A stretch of DNA of 64,000 nucleotides, taken from assembly GCF_003675385.1 (NCBI RefSeq), contig NZ_RCWZ01000003.1, forward strand, positions 1,116,001 through 1,180,000. The letters run 5' to 3'. The position numbers and the translations under genes were made by a program. Under the pieces are notes generated by a model. That model worked only from the letters and a program-made list of their open reading frames with translations. It made no database searches and had not been told where the DNA came from. Shown here one piece after another: positions 41,676-51,072 of the stretch (positions within the stretch are counted from its first letter, which is position 1; each line of letters begins with the position of its first letter). The DNA comes from Mucilaginibacter kameinonensis. Lineage in GTDB: Bacteria > Bacteroidota > Bacteroidia > Sphingobacteriales > Sphingobacteriaceae.

Positions 41676-42798
41676 ACGCTTCAATAATTAAGGTTAATAT
41701 TTCTTGTGATGCTTTATTCCATGAAAACTTGCGTGATTGGGTAATGCCGAGATTTACTTTTTCATCATATAAATCTTTGCTATTTAAAAATGAACCAATC
41801 GCCGCGGCGATTGCTCCCTCATCGTCGGGATCGGCATAAAGGGCAGCCTGCCCGCAAATCTCGGGCATAGCAGTGCGGTTTGAAACTACTACGGGCACCC
41901 CGCATTGCATGGCTTCCAACGGAGGCAAGCCAAAGCCCTCTGCATATGACGGAAAACAGAATATCCTTGCCCGTGCGTAAAGCAAATGCAAATCGGTTTC
42001 GGGTATATGACCAGTGAAAACTACATGATCCTCAAGTTGCCTCAGGGCTATATAGTCATCAAGTTCGGGGTAATTACCACGTTCTCCGGCTATAATTAAT
42101 TTAAGATCGCTCTTTGGCAAATGGGCTAATGCCCTTACCAAACCAATAAGATTTTTGCGGATATTTACCCTGCCAACATAAAGTAAATAGGCTTGAGGTA
42201 AATTGTATTTCTGCTCCAATGCAATAATATCATCTTCGCTATAGGTATGTAGTGGCTTAAAAGCTCCGTTAATGCCATGATAAACAACGTTGATACCCAG
42301 CGGCGCATCCAAGCCATGTTTATGCATGCGCTCTTTCTCGCAATTAGATATCGTGATGATTTGATCAACATTAGCAGCAAAGCGGACCATCTGCTTAAAA
42401 TACCCCACCTCGGCTTTGGTGTAGTATTGCGGATAGTCGAGGAACAGCACATCGTGGATGTAAACTATCTTTAACGCCCGTGCCGGCCATGCACTGCCAA
42501 AATTTTGAAACAATACTACATCTATATCATACAACAATGTCATGAAAGGCAGCAGGAACAAGTTTGATAACAAGTTGGGGATACCAGGTAGAAAAATGAG
42601 CCTTACACGCTCCGGAAAATGCGCTTTAGCCTTTTTCTTGTTTTTACTTACCAGGAAAAGACATAATTCAACCCTGTCATCGCCTGCTTTAATAATTTCG
42701 TCTACCAGATTTTTAACCACCATGTGACCGCTCGGTGGCCCGTCAAAATACCACTTTGCGTCTATACCAACCCGTATCTTCAAATCCTGGTTACTCAT
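41632..42798 (-). CDS. GT4-family glycosyltransferase
   Basis: A 388-residue GT-B retaining glycosyltransferase. N-terminal acceptor half IRVGIDAKWYFDGPPSGHMV; C-terminal donor half with YLLYVGRVNIRKNLIGLVRA, VFTGHIPETDLHLLYARARI and the E-x7-E motif region PSYAEGFGLPPLEAMQCGVP. The layout is that of mannosyltransferase-like GT4 enzymes. I chose the ATG at 42798 (MSNQDLKIRV); an upstream TTG at 42810 would overlap the previous gene. It begins 1 base after the preceding glycosyltransferase stop. It adds one sugar of the repeat unit; the sugar is unknown. Confidence 0.9.
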   Translation of the reverse strand: MSNQDLKIRVGIDAKWYFDGPPSGHMVVKNLVDEIIKAGDDRVELCLFLVSKNKKKAKAHFPERVRLIFLPGIPNLLSNLFLLPFMTLLYDIDVVLFQNFGSAWPARALKIVYIHDVLFLDYPQYYTKAEVGYFKQMVRFAANVDQIITISNCEKERMHKHGLDAPLGINVVYHGINGAFKPLHTYSEDDIIALEQKYNLPQAYLLYVGRVNIRKNLIGLVRALAHLPKSDLKLIIAGERGNYPELDDYIALRQLEDHVVFTGHIPETDLHLLYARARIFCFPSYAEGFGLPPLEAMQCGVPVVVSNRTAMPEICGQAALYADPDDEGAIAAAIGSFLNSKDLYDEKVNLGITQSRKFSWNKASQEILTLIIEAYVSRENYSEAQTQP

Positions 42799-42799
42799 A

Positions 42800-44098
42800 T
42801 CACAAGGCAATTAAATTTTCGTTTTCAATTAAGTAACTGGCACTCTGCTCACGTAACCTGATTGCTTTTGAATAAGCCTCATCAAGTGTATCCAGCCTTT
42901 TATCCCACTTAAAGGCAGTTGCATAAGCAATTGTGGTAAGGGCGAGTCCCCTTAGCAGTTCGGGCTTCACAAGTAATCCATCCAAACATTCCGCTATACT
43001 TTTAACCATTACAGGATATTCATCAACCGGCACTTTAATACCACATTTATTACATATTACATCTCCCATGCCATGATGATCAATAGTAAGCGAAGGAACG
43101 CCACAGCTCATGGCTTCAAAAACCACGGCCGGGTTGTCCTCCGCTATGCTGGTAATAATATGCAGGTGCGAAGCTGCCATTATAGTCATGGCTTCGTTAC
43201 GGCTCAAGTGGCCATGCCATGTAATTTTATCCTGTAAATTCAGCTTGGTTGCATACTGTTTTAGTTTGCCCGTGAGCGGCCCTGTGCCCAATACATGAAG
43301 CCGCCAGTTGTTGTTTTTTACAATCGCCAATGCATCAAGACATAGCTGCAGGTTTTTCCGTTCTATATGGGTACCGCTCCATACCAATTGCACAACATCA
43401 CTGACAAACTTTGTTTCGTTCAATGACACCTTGCCGATGATACCCTGTTCTGACAGGTAATAACTATCACGACCGAACCTGCTCATGATAGTTTGCTGTC
43501 CGGTTTTGGTGGCAGAGATCAGCACATCAGCTTGTTTAAATGCTTCCTTTATCCGTGCCGAATAGCCAAGCTGTACCCGGTTAATGATATTCTTAAGCGA
43601 GAACTTGACACGGGTAGTCAAGGGTTTATTACGCATTAACCGTTTATCAATAACCATCATCCCTCCTATTGGCCCCCACACCATTGGCTTGCCCAGTTTA
43701 TATAAAAGGCCGGGCTCGCGATACCCAATTGGGCCAAGCTGATGAACCACATCAATATCAACAGTTTCCAACAATTTTTGCGCTGCCTTATATGCTTCCT
43801 TCTGCCACAGATAATAGGCGAAGTAAAAGAACCAGCCCAGGCCTGCTTTATTAAGCAGGTTGATAGTTTTGGCGAAGAAACCTGGCTGTACCTCTATAAA
43901 ATTCACGTTGGTAATTTTATTTTCAGACAGATACGAGCGTATGGTTTGGGTATCGCCCATATGATCGTCAGACATACCGTAGATCACCCAAAGTTTGTGC
44001 CTTGTGGAAAGGTTCATGACCGTATTCCAGGCGGCACCATATTCCGAACCCTTACTTGGCGATATAGCGTAGGCTGATATAAGTATCTTCTTATTCAT
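42800..44098 (-). CDS. GT4-family glycosyltransferase
   Basis: A 432-residue GT-B glycosyltransferase. The N-terminus ISAYAISPSKGSEYGAAWNT is the typical Gly-rich acceptor loop; a DVVHQLGPIGYREPGLLYKL strand, then KNLQLCLDALAIV, WHGHLSRNEAMTIMAASHLH and the donor motif DNPAVVFEAMSCGVPSLTID complete the fold. It lies 4 bases downstream of the GT2 gene and 1 base upstream of the next GT4 gene. Specificity cannot be read. Confidence 0.9.
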   Translation of the reverse strand: MNKKILISAYAISPSKGSEYGAAWNTVMNLSTRHKLWVIYGMSDDHMGDTQTIRSYLSENKITNVNFIEVQPGFFAKTINLLNKAGLGWFFYFAYYLWQKEAYKAAQKLLETVDIDVVHQLGPIGYREPGLLYKLGKPMVWGPIGGMMVIDKRLMRNKPLTTRVKFSLKNIINRVQLGYSARIKEAFKQADVLISATKTGQQTIMSRFGRDSYYLSEQGIIGKVSLNETKFVSDVVQLVWSGTHIERKNLQLCLDALAIVKNNNWRLHVLGTGPLTGKLKQYATKLNLQDKITWHGHLSRNEAMTIMAASHLHIITSIAEDNPAVVFEAMSCGVPSLTIDHHGMGDVICNKCGIKVPVDEYPVMVKSIAECLDGLLVKPELLRGLALTTIAYATAFKWDKRLDTLDEAYSKAIRLREQSASYLIENENLIAL

Positions 44099-44102
44099 AT
44101 CC

Positions 44103-44873
44103 TTAAGCTTGTAATGTCATTTGTTTCCGGAATGGATCTTTGTAAAAAAAGCGCCAGCGTAACCGGTTCAGGTAATTAAACAGGTATGATAACAGGTAGT
44201 CGATGCCACGAAGATGCCTCTTCATTACCTTTAACTCTTCACGGTGCATTTTAACGGTATCGTTGCTAACACCATCGGTACGCATATAGGCTATTACCTT
44301 ATCGATATATTTAATACTGTAACCCAATCTCTTGATCCGCAAAAACATATCAAAATCCATGGCTATGCGCAGGCCGATATCATAGTTCCCCACATGCCGG
44401 TACACGCTTCTGCGTACAAAACAGCTTGGATGCATAACGTACATACCGAAATTTAACCAGCCCACCTTACTCCTTTTATCACGCTCGGTACCGTTGTTCC
44501 CTATCAGCCTGATATTACCGCAGCAAACAAAATCACTCTTTGCTATATTGCTTATGATGTTCTCTACGGCATCTTCAGCATACCAGTCGTCGGCATTGAT
44601 CATGCCTATCCACTCGCCCGAGGCCATGGAGATGCCTTTGTTAAAGCCATCTCCGATACCTTTATCGGGTTCGCTGATAAAGCGATCTATCCGGTTGCGA
44701 TATTTTTCGATAATCTGTAATGTGCCATCGGTCGATCCACCGTCAACAATGATATATTCCAGGTTTTTATAGGTTTGATTAATAACGCTTTGTATAGTAT
44801 CCTCAATGGTATTTACCGCGTTATATACAACCGTGATGATGGTTACTTTTTGTGGCTTGTAAATTTGCTCCAT
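44103..44873 (-). CDS. GT2-family glycosyltransferase
   Basis: A 256-residue GT-A enzyme. The nucleotide-binding start VTIITVVYNAVNTIEDTIQS, the VDGGSTDGTL loop, EPDKGIGDGFNKGIS and the metal-binding INADDWY (DxD equivalent) are all present in the usual order, followed by the acceptor part MHPSCFVRRSVYRHVGNYD. The C-terminus has no membrane helix. It stands between the polymerase gene (13 bases) and a GT4 gene (4 bases). Confidence 0.9.
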   Translation of the reverse strand: MEQIYKPQKVTIITVVYNAVNTIEDTIQSVINQTYKNLEYIIVDGGSTDGTLQIIEKYRNRIDRFISEPDKGIGDGFNKGISMASGEWIGMINADDWYAEDAVENIISNIAKSDFVCCGNIRLIGNNGTERDKRSKVGWLNFGMYVMHPSCFVRRSVYRHVGNYDIGLRIAMDFDMFLRIKRLGYSIKYIDKVIAYMRTDGVSNDTVKMHREELKVMKRHLRGIDYLLSYLFNYLNRLRWRFFYKDPFRKQMTLQA

Positions 44874-44886
44874 ATCCTGTTCCTCA

Positions 44887-46161
44887 TTAAATATTTAAAC
44901 CCGCCAATTGAAATTCTATAGCTTGCTCCCTTATTTTCAATTTGTGCATCAATACGTGCACATTCATGTAGCTATAACCAAGCAATACCATAACCACGCT
45001 CATTTCCATGTTAAAAAAGGCTGTTACGATATAATTGGTGAGCAGTAAACTCAATACACAACCAATAATAAAGGCCGAAAAAATCCGGATAATCGGCTTA
45101 CTCATCGCATCGGCATAGGTGCGCCATTTGGTTACGATAAGCCCGAAAAATATGCTCATGTAAACCAGTACACCTACAGCCCCGGTTTTAACCAGGATAT
45201 AGAGCCATCCGTTATGCAAAACCGGGATATACTGCAGATCCGCATCTTCGCCAAGGTGTACAACTGTTTTTAAATCGATAAGCTTGCCAAGGCCACCAAA
45301 TATCCAGTCGGGCAGCCCACCACTCAGGTAGCCCCTGAATGCCATAAATGACTCATAACCACGATAACGAAGATTAATGTCCTGCTCGGTATTGAAATTA
45401 CCTACACTCACTTCATTAAATGAACCCATGATTTTGTTCAGGAAGGTACTATCAGAATTTAAGCTGATTGTAAAAAAGGGTACTACTATAACAAATACCC
45501 CCAGCAAAAATATAACAGGAAAAATCCATACCTTTTTTATCTTATCGGCAACAAGCAGCAGCACAAAACACAGGGTAATAATAAGATACGTACGTGAAGC
45601 AAACATATAAACACCAAAGGCATTAACACCTAAAAAGAGCCTGAACAAATTGCGCTGAAACAACTTGATATTAAACTTCCAGGTAAATAGCAAACAGGCC
45701 AATGCTATGGGAGGCGCAGGTGTGCCTACGATCCCAATAGCGTAATGCGCCGAATACGGATCCGTCAGCGCCCCGACGCCCATATATGATATTGATATGC
45801 CTGTTACAAGAAAAGAAACCAGCACGCCCGCTATAACTACCGTTTTCAGGAACAATTCAACCTCTATGCGCCTTGCCAGCATAATACCCGCAAGGGTAAA
45901 TAATATGGGTATCGAGAAATAATAAAAATCCTTAAAGATGAGATAAGTGCTATTGCGATAACCTACAATTAACCCAAGTATGGCCGGAATAAGTAAAACA
46001 GCAAAAACCCCGGCCATTTTAATAGCCGCAAACTGATGCTTTACCGGTGGCAGGATAATAAGCACAGCCAAACCAAGTACAGGTGCCTGCATATGGAAGA
46101 ACGATGCCAGTACCATCACCAAAAACAAAAGGGCATAAACTGCTTGATTTACCTGCTGCAT
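44887..46161 (-). CDS. O-antigen ligase/polymerase-like (Wzy-type) membrane protein
   Basis: A 424-residue protein with about ten to twelve membrane segments. A large periplasmic loop near residues 240-310 (SDSTFLNKIMGSFNEVSVGN, then RGYESFMAFRGYLSGGLPDW) and HNGWLYILVKTGAVGVLVYM after it match the Wzy_C/O-antigen ligase superfamily, where the loop carries the active His/Arg. In a Wzx/Wzc cluster the polymerase role (joining lipid-linked repeat units) fits best. Its start overlaps the preceding acyltransferase gene by 13 bases. Confidence 0.85.
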   Translation of the reverse strand: MQQVNQAVYALLFLVMVLASFFHMQAPVLGLAVLIILPPVKHQFAAIKMAGVFAVLLIPAILGLIVGYRNSTYLIFKDFYYFSIPILFTLAGIMLARRIEVELFLKTVVIAGVLVSFLVTGISISYMGVGALTDPYSAHYAIGIVGTPAPPIALACLLFTWKFNIKLFQRNLFRLFLGVNAFGVYMFASRTYLIITLCFVLLLVADKIKKVWIFPVIFLLGVFVIVVPFFTISLNSDSTFLNKIMGSFNEVSVGNFNTEQDINLRYRGYESFMAFRGYLSGGLPDWIFGGLGKLIDLKTVVHLGEDADLQYIPVLHNGWLYILVKTGAVGVLVYMSIFFGLIVTKWRTYADAMSKPIIRIFSAFIIGCVLSLLLTNYIVTAFFNMEMSVVMVLLGYSYMNVHVLMHKLKIREQAIEFQLAGLNI

Positions 46162-46805
46162 ACTTCCAACTCCATTTTATAAGTATCACGTATATAAACC
46201 GCCGGATTTCCGGCCCAGATCTGCTCATCAGGTATGCTTTGAAAAACCACCGAACCCGCTCCTACTATCGAATTTCTTCCGATGGTTACCCCTTTAAGAA
46301 TTGTGGTATGACCGCCAATAAAAGCCCCGTCTTTAATGATCACCGGCTTGGTGCGTAAACCGTCTAAACGCTCGGGGATATCATTACGGGCTTCGGCGTA
46401 CAGCGAGTGGAAATCGGTATCATAGATCACGGTATTGATACCAATTTTTACATGGTTGCCGATCTTGATCTTATCGTGGCAGATGAAGGCTACCGAGGTG
46501 CAGCCTACATAATCGCCAATGGTTAGTTCGCCGCCGGCGGCTACCACAAAATAACATTGCTGCTGACGTCCACCCATGGCATGGTATTTACCGCTGTTAA
46601 ACCAGAACTTTTTTCCGATGGAGAATTTCCCCTTCATGTTAATATCAAGAATAGGAATGCCGTACCCGGTAAAATCACTGTTGAAACTTACCCCGTTCAA
46701 CCAGAATTTGAACGTTGTAACCACATGCGAATAATTTTTGGCCGATTTGAAGTAAACTACCCTTAAAGCCCTGTAAAATTTCCTGATGATATAGCCTGGT
46801 GTCAT
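46149..46805 (-). CDS. Hexapeptide acyltransferase
   Basis: A 218-residue beta-helix acyltransferase. Turns KFSIGKKFWFNSGKYHAMGG, ELTIGDYVGCTSVAFICHDK, KIKIGNHVKIGINTVIYDTD and IVGAGSVVFQSIPDEQIWAG are clear, with DTDFHSLYAE giving the catalytic-type His. It lies 13 bases after the flippase gene and overlaps the polymerase gene by 13 bases. The DTDFH motif is shared with the plus-strand acyltransferase at 39669. It probably acetylates a repeat-unit sugar. Confidence 0.87.
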   Translation of the reverse strand: MTPGYIIRKFYRALRVVYFKSAKNYSHVVTTFKFWLNGVSFNSDFTGYGIPILDINMKGKFSIGKKFWFNSGKYHAMGGRQQQCYFVVAAGGELTIGDYVGCTSVAFICHDKIKIGNHVKIGINTVIYDTDFHSLYAEARNDIPERLDGLRTKPVIIKDGAFIGGHTTILKGVTIGRNSIVGAGSVVFQSIPDEQIWAGNPAVYIRDTYKMELEVCSR

Positions 46806-46818
46806 CTTACTGTTCTCC

Positions 46819-48180
46819 TTACCTGTTAAAAATTCCCGTTGCCGTTCGGTTAATGATCCTGTTGGTTTGGGTTGAGAAAACTATTCCCATCACCACAAAA
46901 ATGATAGCGTTTGCAAGCGGGATGCCTGCCACGCCTATAAGCTTCCCTAATAAAACAGAAAGCGGAATATTCACCAGCGATGTTGCCACACCCAAATACA
47001 ACTGCAGCCTAATCTTACCTATGCCGTTCAGAAACTGCACATGGATAGCCTGCCATATAAGCGTTATAATATAAATGCACATGGCTATTGAAAGGCTCAG
47101 CGGCATGGAAACGCTTTTACCAACCCACACATCATACAGCCAGGGCGACAGCGCCGTGAGCACTATTGTGCATAAACTGAGGCCCAGCCAAAGCTTATTA
47201 ATTTTGGCGAGGGCATTTTTGATCCACTCATACTCGTTTTTAGTATAAGCTTCGGTAAAGGCGCTCCAGAAAGGCGTTATCACCACCACAAAAAACATCA
47301 GCACAACCGAAAATAATTTGTAGGCGATATTGAACGTGGTAACCTCCTTAGGGCCAAACAACTGGGTAATAACAATATTATCCGACTCATACATAACCAG
47401 CGCACAGATCTGGATAATAAAAAATGTGCTGCCAACGCCAAGCATTTGTTTAGCGCTTTTAAAATTTACTACGGAGATGGCGGGTGCCAGTGACCTGTAA
47501 TCGCCTTTAAACATTAGCATACTTCCCCCAAGCATTACTAACAAAGGCACACCCGCCATCACCATCACCAGCCAGGTTAACGAACCTGGCATCAATTTCA
47601 TCAATATTAATATGGCCAGCAGCGAAAGTACCTGCCCTACAAGGTTCAGTTGTGCTGTTTTTGCCGGCTCCTGGTTAGCCGCAAGCACGGTATTAATCAA
47701 CTGCACCACAAACTGAAAGCAAAAAAAGCCGAAGATGATCAACACCACCTGGTTCAGGTAACCGCTGCCATCATCAGGAACATTTAAAATGCTTGTCCAC
47801 TTAATAAAAGGATTAATAAAGTAGAAAACCGCGAACATCAGTATCCCGATAACGCCCATAATGGCGTATGTAGAGCTGATATAAACACGTCCCTTTTCGG
47901 GCTCATTAAGGGCTATGGCCTGGGCCAGTTTGTTTTTTAGGCCGTTACCCAAACCCATATCAAACAAAGCTGCCCAGGTTATGAGCGAGCTTAACGTAAG
48001 CCATATACCATATTGGGTTGGATTTACATACCTGATGGTAAGCGGGATCATGACCAGCGTTATAACCACGCTACCACCCTTCAGTATGATGGAACGGAAA
48101 ATATTTTTCCGCGCCCTTACCGAGCGTTCATGACCTTTATTAAAAAACCTGTTAATACCAACTGTTAATACCTGCAACAT
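46819..48180 (-). CDS. Wzx-like oligosaccharide flippase
   Basis: A 453-residue MOP-superfamily exporter with about 12 to 14 membrane helices. The front region SIILKGGSVVITLVMIPLTI, RYVNPTQYGIWLTLSSLITW and DMGLGNGLKNKLAQAIA is characteristic of polysaccharide flippases. It should move lipid-linked repeat units to the periplasmic face for the polymerase. It stands 43 bases after the wzc gene and 13 bases before an acyltransferase gene. Confidence 0.88.
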   Translation of the reverse strand: MLQVLTVGINRFFNKGHERSVRARKNIFRSIILKGGSVVITLVMIPLTIRYVNPTQYGIWLTLSSLITWAALFDMGLGNGLKNKLAQAIALNEPEKGRVYISSTYAIMGVIGILMFAVFYFINPFIKWTSILNVPDDGSGYLNQVVLIIFGFFCFQFVVQLINTVLAANQEPAKTAQLNLVGQVLSLLAILILMKLMPGSLTWLVMVMAGVPLLVMLGGSMLMFKGDYRSLAPAISVVNFKSAKQMLGVGSTFFIIQICALVMYESDNIVITQLFGPKEVTTFNIAYKLFSVVLMFFVVVITPFWSAFTEAYTKNEYEWIKNALAKINKLWLGLSLCTIVLTALSPWLYDVWVGKSVSMPLSLSIAMCIYIITLIWQAIHVQFLNGIGKIRLQLYLGVATSLVNIPLSVLLGKLIGVAGIPLANAIIFVVMGIVFSTQTNRIINRTATGIFNR

Positions 48181-48223
48181 AAAATGGGTTTAGGGGGATT
48201 CAAGGCAGATTAAAAAGCTTACT

Positions 48224-50626
48224 CTACCAAACGTTCATTTTAATTTTCTTCAACCAGTCTGCAACTTTGCTGCTGTTAGTGTCTTCATAGGGCGATCCGT
48301 AGCCATAACTGCCATAGCCGTGTCCGTACCCTGTAATGGTATTGGTACGCATTTCAATATCATTAACTATGAGGTACATGTGTTTGGCTTTTTTGGTGCG
48401 ATGCAGATCATTTACAATACCCAGTTGTGTTTTGAGGGTATAGTTTTGACGCACTACGTAAAAGGTAACATCAACAAACTCCTCAATGATCAGTGCGTCG
48501 GATACCAGTCCTACCGGGGCGGTATCAATAATCACGTAATCAAACTTTTTCTTAAGATCTTCAATGAGGGTTTTAAGCCTGCCATCCATCAGCAGCTCGG
48601 CCGGATTAGGCGGTACAGGGCCCGATGATATATAAAAGAAATTGGGATTAGTTTCAAAGGGCTTAACCAGGCAGTCAACACAACCTTCGGGCGATATGAC
48701 ATAGTTTGTAAAGCCATAGTCATCCTTCATTCCTATATTTTTAAGCAGCTTAGGCTTACGCAGGTCAAGCTCAAGTAACACAACCTTTTTACCTGTAAGC
48801 GCTATGGAATTACCAAGATTAAGCGAGATGAAGGATTTGCCCTCGCCGCTCATACTTGAAGTAAACATGATCACGTTTGAACCTTTTTTATTATCGGTAA
48901 CATACTTTAAACTGGTTCGGAGCGCCCTGATCTCCTCGGCTACAGCCGAACGGGAATCATTATAAACCAGCGATTTTGAACGTTTATCGCCCCGGCTTAT
49001 CTCACCAAACAAAGGCACGCTGGTATGTTTATTGATATCGGCCTTGGTATTGATGCGTGTGTTGAGCAATTCTTTAATACTAAGTCCGGCTGCAGGGATA
49101 CAAATGCCTGCAATTGCACCAATAAGGTAAAGCAATGATTTTTTTGGAGCGAAGGGTTTCTCGTCCGCATCGGCATCATCCAAAATACGGCAGCTTGAAA
49201 GCGTGGCGGTTTGCGAAATAGCGGTTTCCTCACGCTTTTGTAGGAGGAACAGGTACAAATCCTGCTTAAGGCTTTGCTCGCGGGCATAATCCAGGTAGAT
49301 CCGTTCTTTTACCGGCGCGTTTGTAATTTTGTTCTCGATAGTAGCATTCTGCTTTTTGAATGCCGATTGCGATACATGAAGGCTATTGCGATAATTGCTC
49401 AAACTGGTTACCAGGGCCTGGCGGGCCAGCTCAATTTGCTGATCGAGATTTTTAATGATCACGCTGTTATCGGTAAGCGTAAGGCGTAATTGCTCTTTGC
49501 GCAGCAGCATTTCGTTATAGCCGTTTATCGCGGTACCAAAGGCCATATCTTTAGTAATTAAAGAGCTTGGCACCACCTGGGGGTTGGCTTCATCACTTAC
49601 ATATTTATAAAGATCATTAGCTATGGCAAGCTGCACTTCATTGTCGTTCAGTTTACTTTGATAGGCGTTGGCACCTTCAATCAGGGCTTTCGACTGTGCG
49701 TTAATATCCGAAATGCCATTTTTAACTTTATACTGTTCCAGGTTCTTTTCAACCTTACCCAGTTCGGCACCAACAACTACCAGGCGTTTATCAATAAACT
49801 TCATGGTACTGTCGGCAATGCGAATTTTGTTGGCCAGGTTATTTTGTAAATAAACATCCATCAGCTTCTGAAGGATCACCCGCCCACGCTCGGGGTTACT
49901 GTAACTCAGATTAAGGTCAATAACGGTAGCCTGCTTATCATCAAGGCCCACGCCCAGGTTTTCATCCAGCTCTTTTTCAACCTGTTTGGGGGTTTGGACG
50001 CCTATCTTGTACTCGCCTTCGGGCTTAAAGTATTGCGTTTTGTGAAGAGTAAGGTTATACTGGTGCAGGCTTACCGGCTTATCAAAACTACCGGTAACAC
50101 TTTCGGCGCTTTTATCATTTACCAACCTGAAAGTATTGCTGTTCAGTACCTCTAAAGTATAATTGGCCAGCGCCAGCTTATCAGTTTTGTAACCGATGTT
50201 GATTTTGAAAGGGGCTTCATCAAACAGCTCGGCTTTGCGAAAGCCGTTGTTATCATAGATATGGATATTAAGATCGAGCAGGTAAACCACCCTTTTAATC
50301 AGGCTTCGCGATTTAAGCACCTTAACCTCGTTATCGGCATTGCTCTTGATATCAAACAAGGATGCCAGATCGGAATTTACACCATTGGTAAGCGCTTTGG
50401 TGGGTGAGTTTTTTTCATCCTCAACAATAATTTTGCTGGAGATGTTCCATTTACTGGGTTCGTATTGGATATATACAAAGGTGGCTATAACACACACCAC
50501 TATACCAATACAGAAAAGGTACCAGTAATTAAGGCAAATGGCAACAAGGCTTCGAATATCGCCGGGGGCTTCCTCCTTTTTGTAAACGAAATCGAGCTTG
50601 TCAGCTAAAAGGTCCAATTTATCCAT
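48224..50626 (-). CDS. Wzc-like polysaccharide co-polymerase with tyrosine autokinase domain
   Basis: An 800-residue inner-membrane protein. Wzz-type part: first membrane helix (WYLFCIGIVVCVIATFVYI, about 38-56), periplasmic coiled-coil body, second helix (KSLLYLIGAIAGICIPAAGL, about 500-519). The cytoplasmic BY-kinase domain follows: Walker A SSMSGEGKS near 590, Walker A' VVLLELDLRKPKL, Walker B VIIDTAPVG, and a Tyr cluster near the end (GYGHGYGSYGYGSPY) that is the usual phosphorylation site. I chose ATG 50626 (MDKLDLLADKL) over an upstream in-frame start at 50656. It controls polymer length and export and heads the cluster. No matching phosphatase gene lies in the window. Confidence 0.92.
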   Translation of the reverse strand: MDKLDLLADKLDFVYKKEEAPGDIRSLVAICLNYWYLFCIGIVVCVIATFVYIQYEPSKWNISSKIIVEDEKNSPTKALTNGVNSDLASLFDIKSNADNEVKVLKSRSLIKRVVYLLDLNIHIYDNNGFRKAELFDEAPFKINIGYKTDKLALANYTLEVLNSNTFRLVNDKSAESVTGSFDKPVSLHQYNLTLHKTQYFKPEGEYKIGVQTPKQVEKELDENLGVGLDDKQATVIDLNLSYSNPERGRVILQKLMDVYLQNNLANKIRIADSTMKFIDKRLVVVGAELGKVEKNLEQYKVKNGISDINAQSKALIEGANAYQSKLNDNEVQLAIANDLYKYVSDEANPQVVPSSLITKDMAFGTAINGYNEMLLRKEQLRLTLTDNSVIIKNLDQQIELARQALVTSLSNYRNSLHVSQSAFKKQNATIENKITNAPVKERIYLDYAREQSLKQDLYLFLLQKREETAISQTATLSSCRILDDADADEKPFAPKKSLLYLIGAIAGICIPAAGLSIKELLNTRINTKADINKHTSVPLFGEISRGDKRSKSLVYNDSRSAVAEEIRALRTSLKYVTDNKKGSNVIMFTSSMSGEGKSFISLNLGNSIALTGKKVVLLELDLRKPKLLKNIGMKDDYGFTNYVISPEGCVDCLVKPFETNPNFFYISSGPVPPNPAELLMDGRLKTLIEDLKKKFDYVIIDTAPVGLVSDALIIEEFVDVTFYVVRQNYTLKTQLGIVNDLHRTKKAKHMYLIVNDIEMRTNTITGYGHGYGSYGYGSPYEDTNSSKVADWLKKIKMNVW

Positions 50627-50776
50627 ATCAACATTTATTAAAATGCCAATAATCACGATAAAGCTATCAGTTCCATAAGTAGAAATAATAAGCAGCTATA
50701 ATGATCAGGGCAACGATTTGACTACGCTATTATTTTACCCGAAAGTTAAGGCAGAAAAGCCGTTTGCAAGCACATA

Positions 50777-50827
50777 TGAACGGTTATGAACAAAGTGAAC
50801 GCCTATTACATAATGAACGAAATGAAC
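50777..50827 (+). promoter_or_regulatory. Phased TGAAC array upstream of the wzc gene
   Basis: TGAAC occurs five times, at 50777, 50787, 50796, 50814 and 50823 (steps 10, 9, 18, 9), mostly within AATGAACGA-like contexts. It is about 150 bases from the wzc start at 50626 (minus) and 245 bases from the nrtR start (plus). The gap 50627-51072 otherwise holds AT-rich sequence and the nrtR promoter. Confidence 0.5.
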
Positions 50828-51037
50828 GATCAAGAAGAGAGAATAGAGGTTGGAGATTAGAGGTTAGCCTGTTTACCACATCATATGAAACCTTATATGA
50901 TACTTATTAAGATACTTTATAAAGATAAAATATTACCTAAATCTTAACAATAGGTTACTTTTCAACTACCGGGATTAAATACCGGAAAATGGTATTTGAT
51001 ACGCTTGCTTTATACGATTGATTAATTTCGCTAATGC

Positions 51038-51068
51038 TTGCCCCGCCACTTCTCAATATCTAACTTTG
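51038..51068 (+). promoter_or_regulatory. Bacteroidota promoter for nrtR
   Basis: TTG at 51038-51040 and TAACTTTG at 51061-51068 are 20 bases apart, near the standard TTTG-N19-TAnnTTTG. The ATG at 51073 is only 4 bases past the -7 box, so the transcript would start at or near the ATG and be leaderless, which is unusual. Confidence 0.45.
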
Positions 51069-51072
51069 TAAT

